DNA of 64,000 bases from Isoetes taiwanensis (Eukaryota; Streptophyta; Lycopodiopsida; Isoetales; Isoetaceae). The DNA is taken from positions 122,001 through 186,000 of the forward strand of contig JAJEKV010000048.1 in assembly GCA_021234155.1 (NCBI GenBank). The letters run 5' to 3'. The notes under the pieces are model-generated. The model had not been told where the DNA came from. It ran no database searches and saw only the letters and a program-made list of their open reading frames with translations. Positions 12,173 to 22,689 of this stretch are shown in pieces (positions within the stretch are counted from its first letter, which is position 1; the number at the start of each line of letters is the position of its first letter). The position numbers and the translations under genes were made by a program.

Positions 12173-15100
12173 ATGGCGCTTAATCCGGTTGTGGATCAAT
12201 CCGGTTCATACCTTCAATCATTTAATTTGGAAGCAAATCTGCCTAAAATCTCAAACCGGAGCACAGGTAAGAGAAAGAGAACTCCAGAACAAGAACGGGA
12301 TCATAAAAGACGCCAAAGGAAAAGACAAAGGGAAGCTAAAGAAGAATTAGCAAAAATTGCATCGGCAGAGGGAGGATCCACCGAGCGGCCTCTACTAGGC
12401 GTCGGGATGGTATTAAAATTGTTATCTTCATTTCATAGCACCACTAAAGGCTTGTCTAACAGCGATAAGAAAGAGGTTTTACTAGATTATCTGCAGGATG
12501 ACACAATGGACAACGTACTTGGCGAAGAGCTGAAAGATTTGCAAGCCAAGAGCATTGTGGTCAGCAACCTCAGGGCTTCCATTCAACTTGTGAAGAAGTC
12601 TAACAGCAATGAGCGGTTTAGCGACCAAGAGTAGTTGCCTTGCTATGGCCGTAAGAGGAAGCATTAATACCGAAAGTGCTAATCCTGTCAGTGCTCGGGG
12701 TTTTGGTAAACTGCTGGGTGTTCATCCTAGGAATCTTACCAAAGCAAAATTGAAGAGGGAAGAGATAGATTGCAAAGGGGGAAATGGGTTTTGTACAAAA
12801 GAGTTAGAAGAGCGGATGCAATTCCCAATTCGTCATAGAACTTGTGCAAACAATTTTGGACCGGAAAGCAGTGAGGGTCTCTCCAAATGCAAAGGATGTT
12901 AAGTTCGAGGAAGATTGGAGCGAAATGTAAGAGAGGATCATGCCACTCACTATCTGGAAGAATCACAGGTTATTTCATCTCTTCATCTTCACCACATTTT
13001 TTATTGTTAATGTGGTATGTGGTATGTGGTTAGTGATTGCTTGTGATATGTGGTTCTTTGTGGTGAGGCACGTGGTGTGAAATAAATCTTTCATCAATAT
13101 ATGCTTTGTGGTGCCTAGTGTGGTGAATAAGATGGTGTAAAATACATCTTTGTAATATATGCTATGTGGTGCCTAGTGTGGTGAATAACATGGTGTAAAA
13201 TAAATCTTTGTAATATATGCTATGTGGTCCCTAGTGTGGTGAATAACATGGTGTGGTGCCTAGTGTAGTGTCTAGTGTGGTGCCTAGTGTGTGGTGCCGG
13301 TGTGGTGCCTAGTGTGGTGAAAAAATATGGTGTAAAATAAATCTTTGTAATATATTCTATGTGGTGCCTAGTGTGGTGAATAAGCGAGGTGTAAGATGAA
13401 TATCACATAATATATGCTATGTGGTGCCTAGTGTGGTGAAAAATATGGTGTACAATAAATTATGTAATATATGCGTTGTGGTGCCTAGTGTGGTGAATAA
13501 GGAGGTGTAAGATGAATATACGTAATATATGCTATGTGGTGCCTAGTGTGGTGGAAAATGTAGTGTGCAATAAATATCTTTGATCACCTTGTTATCTTCC
13601 TTGCGGTTGCAATTGTTCGGGGAAATTCAAGGCCGGAACATCCTAGTGTTATGATCAAGCAGGAGGATGTTTGAAAAATTTGAAACCATGGTTTGTTGTA
13701 AAATTAAAGGACTTCAATAGTTCTTCTTTGTATATACCATGTTAGAATCACAGATGCTAATAGATGGCTTCAATAGTATGAGAACTAAGCACCCAAAAAG
13801 CTTCGCTAAACGCACTTGTCGACTTTTGCAGTGTCAGACATATATGGTGAATCTGGGCGCCCTGAATACAAAATAAGTAGCACAAGAAGTCTGTGGCGGG
13901 GAATTTTATGTGAAAACTAGCTTCCAACCTTACCATAAGAGGGAATGCATTACGGGTGAGTGTAAAGAGTGTGGGATTAAGAAGTTCCCTATCGCCCACA
14001 TGAACAATCTAGTGATAGTGGCATGGTGAAGTGGGAATACCTAGACTATGAAAAACTGTATTCAGGAGATGGCGACAAGAAGTCTAAGCTCGTTCACCAA
14101 CACAATGAAAGCGCAAGTCTTCCAGCGGTGAACAAAATGTTGGAGAAGCTTCCAAATTTTCCTTTACACAACGGATATAAGTGGCGGCAAGGCCCGGTAC
14201 AAAAAAGAACTCCTTGATAACTTGCACGGAGATGCTTACCTATCCGTGGTTGACTTCGAGAGAATTATACTTTTAAGGAGCGAGAATGAAGTTCGGTCCA
14301 TTATTTGGGTCAACAACGTGATAACTATATTTGTTCAAATAACCTATCGGGTTGATCCACGAGCAGAACACCATTGAGAAGGAAACACACTACTATGTGT
14401 CGGATGATAGGGAACATGACACACTTTTTGTTCAACATTGTTTTATGAAACATTTTGAGTATTTAAAGCGTAAAGGCAATGTCCCCAAAAAAGACTATGT
14501 ATTTTCGGATGGTGCCGCATCACAATTCAAAGCGACGAGATCATTTTATTTTGTTGGAAGGTACGGTTGTGATACGAGAGGTCAACATGATGTGGAACTT
14601 CTTTGGATCAAACCATGGAAAAGGTGAACATGATGGGAAGGCGTGAGAATTGAAAAGATGGATAACGAGGTCTACGGCTTAAACATCCCTCGACATTAAA
14701 CTAGATAATGCCCATGATGTGGTGAAAATTGCAGAGAAACAATTTCAATGTGGTACATCCGAGTGGTGAAAATGGAAGAAAAGTTCGGGAGATACTTTCG
14801 GGAAATAAAAAACACGAGGATATCAACGGGGAAAAAGGCTTGGGGTGCGAGACAATTCCGAAACGAGGCAAATTCATTCAGTCCATGGATTCAAAGACAG
14901 AAATCCAACACGACTACATACCCGAAAGCTATCATGTTTTGTAGCAATTGTTTGGATGGAAAATGGGACATGTGTGAGAACGAATTGTATGTAGATGAAT
15001 GGGACCCTTGTAGTCGTTGAACCATCCTCAATGTTCATGCGGATGTGGAAGAGACCCGCAAGTCTACCAGCCACTATACTCAACCTTGGCAAATGTACTT

Positions 15101-15497
15101 GCGAAGCACTTAGAGAAGGAGAGCGACTTTGGTTTCTCGCACCTAAAGGGAGCGAGGAGGATTACGTATTTTGGATGTTGCTATGCACCAAGCCAAAATT
15201 TGAAGTTGAAAATGACTTCAAGCGAGCGGAAACTTGTTTATGAGAGGTGAAACCGTTGTGGAGGGCATTTACTATAGAAAGAAGCCTCGGTCCAAAGGTG
15301 ATGTATGAGTTGTTGACAAACGAGCCAAAGTCACTTGTATTCTCTACTCAAATTTGTGCTATTCGAAGTTCCCATGCAGCCAGATCAAGAAAGGTGCTTT
15401 CGAGCGTTTCTTGCTAGACCAGGCAGATGAGGAAAAGATTCTAGAAAACTTGCCCGAGGTTTTATCTGATGAAGATAGCATGTCTGATGAAGAATAG
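12173..15497 (+). pseudogene. Decayed DDE-type transposase of the 10.8-kb element
   Basis: Coding traces run through several frames with stops and frameshifts. The first 153 codons (12,173-12,634) are open and start with a basic segment (GKRKRTPEQERDHKRRQRKR), a plausible nuclear-localising or DNA-binding region. Next come HATHYLEESQ (about 12,940), a Cys cluster ECITGECKECG (13,934-13,990), GMVKWEYLDYEKL (14,020), a broken DFxENY-like site (about 14,250), FSDGAASQFK (14,502-14,531) and WNFFGSNHGKGEHDG (14,593-14,637). The order Cys cluster, D-F-x-E-N-Y, (S/T)DG-(A/S)-Q-(F/Y)K, then HGKG or HAKG-D matches a family of uncharacterised eukaryotic transposase-like proteins I remember from animals. 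Candidate catalytic acids lie in the second and third motifs. The C-terminal trace ends at 15,497. Confidence 0.7.
13010..13580 (+). repeat. GTGGTG minisatellite, unit about 57 bp
   Basis: About nine degenerate copies of TATGTGGTGCCTAGTGTGG followed by GAATAA, a GGTGTAAAATAAAT word and TTTGTAATATATGC. It lies in the middle of the transposase gene, between the HATHYLEESQ and Cys-cluster segments, so it is either in an intron or a later expansion. The core GTGGTG is the complement of the CACCAC words that fill the rest of the element. Confidence 0.85.
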
Positions 15498-15679
15498 CTG
15501 AACACATTCTTACAGGTTAGGAAATGATTCAGAAATTTTGAATATGTTGTTGTGTCTTGCCTTGTTTGGGAATAATATAAGAAACTCAATTCCATGCTCA
15601 ATTGTATTTTGATGTCCCTTGTTTCAATGTAATATGTTTGCTTCTGATGTAATATGTAATTGTATTTTGATGTCCCTGA

Positions 15680-15792
15680 TGTAACATGCCCCAGGTTCAC
15701 CACATGTTTCACCACATGTTTCACCACATGTGTTTCACCACATGTGGTGACACATGTGTTTCACTACATGTTTCACCACGTGTTTCACTTTC
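15680..15792. repeat. CACCACATGTTT short array
   Basis: Several tandem copies of TTTCACCACATG lie just downstream of the transposase end, including a self-complementary CACCACATGTGGTG at the centre. They belong to the CACCACAT word family confined to this transposon. Confidence 0.75.
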
Positions 15793-15931
15793 TGTCTCTT
15801 CTCCCGACACAGATAGATCCTTCTGAATAGCTTTTCTACTGAAATGCTTTCCTTTTCCTTAAATTCTCTCGGTCCCATCAATTCCTCTCATCATCCTTTG
15901 GCTGACAGCCGTACCCGAAAATCATTATGGG

Positions 15932-17662
15932 ATGGCGAAAATTAATGACCTCGGGCAACCCAAAAGGCCCGAGATGCCATTCTTCTTGCTCCCGACCGAG
16001 TTTACAGTTTATTACTGGCGATTCGGGGAGCGAGCCGGTTTTACAGCGAAAGAGTCCTTGGGAAGCGGTTTACGGTTTCTGGTTCATGGTGGGTGGGAAG
16101 CGGTTTCTGGTTTACGACTTACGGCGGCTATTACAGCAGACATGGCCAACTTCACCTCTTGGATCTTTGCAAAGCGATGGAGTGCCGAATGGGACAATGT
16201 GACGAGAGAAGAAGAGCCCATAATACCTAGGCGTGCTGTCCCGTTTTCAGCCATGCGATTGGATGGACATGCTTCGTGCAACGAAATTACTCTATTCACG
16301 GATGAGAATATGACCCGTAAATGCTGAAAACTCTCACCCGGGGAGGTTGAATTGTACACCACGGCCCGGACCTCTCAACTTACTACGCCTCCAGCGAAAT
16401 TTTTACACACCGGCATCTTTGGCCCGTTCCTTATACTATTGACCGGGATGCGCAAAGGTTGAGACCTTTTTACGCTAAATGGCTACCAAGCCTTTACGCT
16501 AGACGGGTTCCTCTTTTGTTATGATAGGTTGTTTACTGAGAACCAATTCCTTCACTTGGGGATATGTACTATCATCACAAGGCCTTGCGGGATGGACATG
16601 GAGAAGCCTGCTATTACGTTTGGTAACACTCCACCATTATGGTTTTTGCTTTCCCTCGAGAATGGGAGCAAATAGGTTTTGGGAAGCTAACCCGGTGGCC
16701 AGCGATCCGGGTGATCATAGAAGATGACGAGGAGGAGAATTTGGACCCGGATCTCTTTTGATAGACCCACGGGAATGAAAACAAGTGTATATAATCTGAA
16801 ATGTAACCTTATGTAATCATTTTATATGTTTAATATAAATCTTCACTCTTCAATCTTTTCTTGTTTAATTGACAGGGTGAAAGTGACACACGAAAAATTA
16901 CATTAAGGATGAACGGAAATGGGGATGAGAGAAACACATGATGAAACACACCTGCTTGGAAATCTGTCACATCAAATGCAAGTTCAATCATTCAAAAGTC
17001 GGCGTGCGGGGAAAGATTGAGGGAAACCCTAAATCTAGTTTTGCATGCGGACATTGGCTTATCCCGATCCAGCTATGGCGGAAGAAAACGTAAGGAGAAC
17101 ACGGGCACAAACAATTTCGCCCGGTTCAAATGCAAATGATCGGTAAGACCTATAATCGAGCAAATAAAACCCAGGAAGCAGAGGCGGATATTAGAGGAGC
17201 CGGAGGACCCATGAATTCGAGGTATTCTAGGCTTAAAACATAGGTTAATTCTGATGGGCTTAAAGAATTAGAAGCCAAAGGCGTTGATAGGCGGTTGCCT
17301 TTCTTATTACTAATGATGTTGTTTTTTTACGGATGCACGGTCGGGGAGACTTAAAGAGATGGTGCAGCCGACGGGGTTCTGAGGGTGGCGTATGATTCTG
17401 AGGATGAGTTCGCAGCTCTCCCCATGCTTGAGGAAGAGGATATGTTCATCGAACTAAAGCAGGAAATGCATGGAGACACAACAACCTGAGACAATACTTT
17501 GTGAATCTGTATCATAAGTGGGAGCAGAAACGAGAAGCTCATGTTTTAGTGTTGCTGGATTTCACCAACTATTCAGCAGAAAAACTTGATGAAATCTTGG
17601 ACATACTTGGAAGAAGAAGAGTTACAAATCTCACAATGCAGGATCTGATTGAGGCCCAGTAA
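15932..17662 (+). pseudogene. Second decayed coding region of the transposon
   Basis: A 131-codon open frame (15,932-16,327) starts MAKINDLGQPKRPEMPFF. Broken frames follow, with coding-like text such as TIMVFAFPREWEQIGFGKL and an acidic IIEDDEEENLDPDL (16,635-16,760). The last part, about 17,361-17,662, reads DGVLRVAYDSEDEFAALPML and, after a one-base shift, LRQYFVNLYHKWEQKREAH to an end at a TAA stop. I do not recognise the family. The order and strand, just after the transposase, suggest a second transposon protein. Frameshifts and stops make this copy non-functional. Confidence 0.45.
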
Positions 17663-17934
17663 CTGTATGTCATCATTAACCTCTTCAAAACAGCTATTAT
17701 TATATACAGCACAATGGCCGGGATAGTGTTCCTGCGGAGTGTAGTCTTGAACTTGGCCATGGCGGAAGTGAAGGAGATGGACGGAATGGGGAAGGAGTGA
17801 AGGAGATGGCGGAATAGACGATGGGGACGGAATGAAGTTGCAGGGCAGAATTTTGGGAATAAAAGGGATGCAAATCGTAGGCATCCATACGATTTTGGGA
17901 ATGAGGCAGAAGAGGAAAGGGACGTTTGCATGCA

Positions 17935-18615
17935 TGCCACCTAGGCTCCAACATGCCACAGTAAAGGGTCAAGCATGCCACATAGATCGAAAGCATGCCA
18001 CCTAGGCTCCAACATGCCAAGGTGGCTCAAACATGCCACCTAGGCTCCAACATGCCACGTAAGCCCCAACATGCCACCTATGATTCACCGCATGATTCAC
18101 CACATGATTCACCAAATGCACCACATGATCCACCACATGCACCATTTGCATCACCAAACATGTTGGTCAATGGAAGTCAAACATGTAACAAAGGTCATGT
18201 AAAGGCTCAAGCATGCCAAGGTGGCTCAAATATGCCACCTAGGCTCCAACATGCCAAGGTGGCTCAAACATGCCACCTAGGCTCCAACATGCCACGTAAG
18301 CTCCAACATGCCACCTATGATTCACCACATGATTCACCAAATTCACCACATGCACCATTTGCATCACCAAACATGTTGGTCGATGAAAGTCAAACATGTA
18401 ACAAAGGTCATGTAAAGGCTCAAGCATGCCAAGGTGGCTCAAATATGCCACCTAGGCTCAAACATGCCAAGGTGGCTCAAACATGCCACCTAGGCTCCAA
18501 CATGCCACGTAAGCTCCAAAGATGCCACCTATGATTCACCACATGATTCACCACATGGTTCACCAAATGCACCACATGATTCACCACATGCACCATTTGC
18601 ATCACCACATCTATC
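17935..18615. repeat. CACCACAT/ACATGCCACC satellite, unit 212-239 bp
   Basis: Three long units share ACCATTTGCATCACCAAACA (at 18,141, 18,353 and about 18,592), giving periods of 212 and 239 bp. Each unit contains shorter repeats: CAACATGCCACCTAGGCTC and CCAAGGTGGCTCAAACATG alternating, and GATTCACCACAT in runs. A 179-codon open frame through the array simply translates the repeat. Confidence 0.85.
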
Positions 18616-18995
18616 GACATGTAACACCACATTGTCATGAATCTTTGAATACATCAATTTCTTACGGAGATTTGAACTCCACCAGAAAGTGTTGCTCTGG
18701 GTCAGCCCGAAAAAGTCTATTGTATACAATAGTATACAACAATGTTCATTAGAGTGTCAATGAAAGAATAGGTTACAAGAATAACCTCTTTGGTTACAAT
18801 AATACAAACATGTGATTACAAGTAAAGATCTATTGATCTCGCGGAACCTCGACTTCATTAGTACAAAGAATCGTAAGCTTCACAACATCAATCATCATTC
18901 TGGCGTGTCCAACAAACCGCGAACTAGAAATTGGTACACCCCTGCAACAAACATATCAGGCCCTCACATTGGATGAGTAATACCTTCAAATTTAC

Positions 18996-20218
18996 TTAAC
19001 TCACCTTGCATTGGGATAGTATGTCCAAGTCTCGCATTACTATGCAGCCACAACATGCTTTACAAAGACACATATAGCGGGACCACCACGACCGGTGGCG
19101 TAATGGTACATTCAAATTGCAAGTTGAGGGTTCAACGGTTTGTCCTTTGAAGCAAGCTCGTTCGACAAGAATGTGTAAATGAGCGGATCCATGAAATGGA
19201 ACCTGCGTTTCCATGTCATGCTTGATGTAGAATTGGTGCATACACCGCCAAAGTCCAAGGTCCGGGTAAAACAAGATGATTTAAGAAACAATGTAAGACT
19301 TCAAACTGAGTTGTTTATATTAAATTACTAACCTCATGAAGAAATGGACTATCCCGTCCAACGAACCAATCCCTACTTTTCTCCAATATTCGATTGCCTC
19401 TTGATCAAGCACAAGAGGCTCAAGAGTATGGACTCACTCTTGTCATAGCTTCTACCCGTAACTCCATTGTAGTAAAAACAAGCGAGGATTGGGCTTAACC
19501 TTGTAGTCTTCGCATGGACAGAGTTGGTGCGTGGCTGGAAACTTCGCTTCAGCATTTCTTGGTGCAGTGGTCGGAAACTTGCTTCAAAGATCTCTTCGCA
19601 ATGCGTGGCTGGAAACTTCGCTTCGAATGTCTTGGAGGTGTCTTTTGCTTGGAATTCTCGCTCTTGCTTTTTCTCCGAGACACTTCCACCTGCAAAAATT
19701 TAACGCATCGGTGACTATATGGGTCAAATTAAAAAGAAGATGTGCACAAAAGGTTGGAAGTTACCTTGTGACTTACATTCACCAAACGATTTGTTCGGAT
19801 CATAACCCCGATGCATCCGCTGATTTGGAAGATTGGTGTGGAGCATGACTTAATGCATCCGCCGATCCGCGATTGTTGTCCGCTTGGAGCACCCATCGGA
19901 GCTTGACTTGATGCACCCATTGATTTGTTGACATCTACCGATTTGTCCCGACTTCCTCAGAAACCGATGCATCTTCTCGATGCTTTGAAAGGGTGTGAGT
20001 GTCTTGTCCCCCTAACTCCCACCACATTGTACCTCTATATCTACAAAGTAGGGATGAAGAAGTAAGCTACATATCCCAATTGCATCAAACAAGACTTGGT
20101 TACCTTTGAGGGTAGAAAATAATTTCCTTTTTGGTGTGCTAGATGGACTCACATAGTCATTGCCACCAAGATGAACAGTTAGACCTGAATTAGTAAACGG
20201 CACCATGCTCGCAAACAC
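18996..20218 (-). pseudogene. Minus-strand coding traces in transposon right half
   Basis: Read on the minus strand, several separate frames look coding but do not join cleanly: 20,218-20,012 (contains VHLGGNDYVSPSSTPKRKLF), 19,555-19,373 (LSPILACFYYNGVTGRSYDK) and 19,274-18,996 (MHQFYIKHDMETQVPFHGSA, then a Cys-rich end CKACCGC). Stops and frame changes separate them. No family is recognised. They may be exons of the same minus-strand gene as 21,708-22,325, which would make the transposon carry convergent genes. Confidence 0.3.
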
Positions 20219-20302
20219 CGAATTGAATCACAATTGATTGTAACTATGCTTTGGTTTTTTAACTAAGCTCCGGACTTTTTACTCTCTTTACGATGTTCTG
20301 TT

Positions 20303-20650
20303 TTATATATCTAAAGTGTCCCCTAAAATGAGCGATCTCATCCCGTGGGGCACTTTAGATACACAAAACAAAGAGAAGCAAAAAGAGACTAGGATCTTGT
20401 TTTTATGTCGGCTTACTCCTTTTCGAAGTTTCTTCGTTGATGTATCTAATTCGCCACCGAGTGAGCCGATCTCATCCTAGAGGGCAAATTAGATACAATA
20501 AACGTAAAACTAAGGAGACTAAGCCAGCTTACTCTCTTTCGAAGTTTCACCTTGATGTATCTAATTCGCCACCTAAAATGAGTGAGCTTAACCTCATCCT
20601 AGGGGCAAATTAGACACATCAAACAGGACAAACGAAAAGAGACTAAGCCA
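20303..20650. repeat. Three tandem units of about 110 bp, each a hairpin
   Basis: Each unit has TATCTAAxxxGxCxCC on one side and its complement GGGGCAxxTTAGATAC on the other, separated by AAAATGAGCGATCTCATCC-type sequence, then AAAGAGACTAAGCC. The arms would pair into a stem of about 15 bp per unit. No coding content. Confidence 0.7.
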
Positions 20651-21004
20651 TGGTGAAAGATTGCAACAGTGATTACAAATCCTGCAAAGTGAACATAAAA
20701 TTTGTCAATGAGAATACAATTATACTAAGCACTTCAGGAATTTTGTTATGAAGTACCTCAAGAGGCCGAAAGGCATGGAAGATGGTATTGGTGACCGTGA
20801 TTCAAAGAATCAAAGTTGGTAGTGGTTTCCCCATCCAATTGGAGGATCTTGCCACGCACTGATTGCTCACCACTACCATAATCTTCAGCCTTATCAAGGT
20901 CCGGAAGTAGTGGATCCAAGACAAATAAAGGAAGGCTTTGATCACTTCTGATCTTGTAGAGTTGATCCATTCTCCCGGTGTCCTGTTGAATTCAACCGAA
21001 AGTA

Positions 21005-21450
21005 ATCCAAGGTTAGTACCACATGACACAACAGGCACCACTTTACACACCACAAATTCCATCATGACAAACTTTGCACCACAAATGGCGTCATATTCAC
21101 CACATGTGGTGTGGCATGTGGCACCAAACTGGTGCCACATGACACACCACCTATGGCACCACAATGCACCCAAGGCACCACATATGGCAATCCATTACCC
21201 GCACCACAAATGGCGGCCAAAGACACCACATGTGGTGCAAAATGTGGATCCATAGTAGTGCCACATTAGACACCACATGTGGCACCACAATGCAAAGAAG
21301 GCACCACATCCGGCAGGCATCCATCACCCCATATGTGGCAGATAGCGTGGTGCGATATTTAGCGCAGCAGTTGGCACCACATATGGCAGACAATCCACCA
21401 TTCACAAGTATCACCATATCTAACATCACATATGACACTAAGTATAGAAA
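21005..21450. repeat. CACCACATATGGCACC array
   Basis: Irregular tandem runs of CACCACATGTGG, GGCACCACATATGGCA and similar words. It is the right-hand counterpart of the GTGGTG minisatellite at 13.0-13.6 kb, so such words occupy both halves of the element. The 169-codon frame across it is an artefact of the repeat. Confidence 0.75.
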
Positions 21451-21707
21451 CATATGGAAGCCAATTCACTATTCAGATAAGGTACCACGTTTGGTACTAT
21501 ATGTGACACTACATATGCTACAAACTACAATATTAACATATAATTGGCACCATATGATCAGTCTCTGTAATACATTTGGAGCTACATACTCTTGTGGAAC
21601 TGAAATTATCCACCACAACTTCGAAACTAGCGAAACAAATTTCCTACACATAACTTACAACACACCCAAATGAAGAAGTAAGTGGTGTACCGATTGTTCA
21701 AGCTTGC

Positions 21708-22325
21708 TTAGACCTTGCTGGAAAATAACAGCCCAATATTAAATTGCATCATATGGTGGTTCCGTAAGAAGAGGGTTGAAAAGTACCTATTTTTCGATTG
21801 ATTTTCCCAGAGATTCTTCTTACAAACTTGAGGAGGCTTGAATTGTGGCCTAGTCATTTCAAGAGAGGAAGCATCATCGTGGGCAGGTTGCTCTGCTTCC
21901 TCACTATTTGAAATGCTTGCATGCTTCCTCTTACGTTGGGACGGAGAGTCTTGAGACCCTTTTTCTTCTTTGTTGCGAAACTCAACCAGTTTATTTCTTT
22001 TCCTTTTGTGTGAAGTTAATACTAACAGACCATAGTCTGTGAGGCCATGCCTCCCCTGTGCACACTTCCCGCCTGTGGATTTTTTGTAAAGGCACATATA
22101 TTCATTATACCTCTCCTTGCTCGATTCTTCAACCCGCATGATGAAACAAAACAATATTCTAAACAACGAGAGAATCATGGGCATCCCCGAATCTAGAATG
22201 CAACCCCCACCGTAAGTGGATTTTCCTAATACTTTCGGTCCCCAAACGGAGTTCGATTTCTTCTTGTGTGGCCTAATGCTTTTTTCTTGCCTCGCACATT
22301 TCCTTGTAGGTGTATCCCGTGGCAT
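21708..22325 (-). CDS. Hypothetical basic protein, transposon right end
   Basis: A 205-codon open frame on the minus strand, close to the right TIR and pointing inward. The N-terminal part is basic (RQEKSIRPHKKKSN), the middle has a hydrophobic stretch (MILSLFRILFCFI) and a Cys/Tyr-rich segment, and the C-terminal half is Lys/Arg/Ser-rich (SQRKRKHASISNSEEAEQ), which could be nuclear-localising. No domain is recognised. It could be a first exon of a minus-strand transposon gene, or non-coding. Confidence 0.35.
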   Translation of the reverse strand: MPRDTPTRKCARQEKSIRPHKKKSNSVWGPKVLGKSTYGGGCILDSGMPMILSLFRILFCFIMRVEESSKERYNEYMCLYKKSTGGKCAQGRHGLTDYGLLVLTSHKRKRNKLVEFRNKEEKGSQDSPSQRKRKHASISNSEEAEQPAHDDASSLEMTRPQFKPPQVCKKNLWENQSKNRYFSTLFLRNHHMMQFNIGLLFSSKV

Positions 22326-22659
22326 TCAAGTCCGGTATGATCGAGCCATTTCGCGGATCGATCTTCTTGCCGTAAATCAGAAATGGTCTTGCGGATTAAG
22401 GGAGCGTGATCAGAGTTTTTGAGGGAAAATGAAAATTCAGAATCAGAAATGGTCTTGCCGGATTAAGGGAGCGTGATCAGAGTTTTTGAGGGAAAATGAT
22501 CGTGTACGTTGCTGAATAAGCCTGAATAAGACTGAAAGGACAAAATTTTGAATAAGTAATCATGTGTATTTTTGAAAAAATAACTCCCTCTCCCACTACA
22601 AATTCGGTAGTTCCCACCACACTTAGCACCCAAAAATGTGGTGCTAAAATGCACGTTTT

Positions 22660-22689
22660 TGTTCCACTACAACATGCTTTCACCCTATA
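22660..22689 (-). repeat. Right terminal inverted repeat
   Basis: Exact reverse complement of 11,893-11,922. Immediately inside lies AAAATGTGGTGC, again close to the terminus as on the left. The flanking sequence GCATAATTCTGC is unlike the left flank beyond TATA. Confidence 0.9.

Larger units (their letters stand above)
11893..22689 (+). mobile_element. 10.8-kb DNA transposon with 30-bp perfect TIRs
   Basis: The element is bounded by a perfect 30-bp inverted repeat (11,893-11,922 and 22,660-22,689) whose core is GGGTGAAAGCATGTTGTAG. The outermost four bases on each side are TATA. Because TATA is palindromic they may be a 4-bp target duplication rather than part of the TIR. Inside are a decayed transposase (12,173-15,497), a second decayed plus-strand gene (15,932-17,662), traces of a minus-strand gene (18,996-22,325) and arrays of CACCACAT-type words. 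A 4-bp duplication would fit the Sola superfamily among others, but the superfamily is not proven. Since the frames are broken, this copy is probably not autonomous. Confidence 0.85.

Noticed and set aside
17995-18534. 179-codon open frame with His/Pro/Met-rich repeats
   Set aside because: It is the CACCACAT satellite read through, because the unit lengths happen to keep one frame open.
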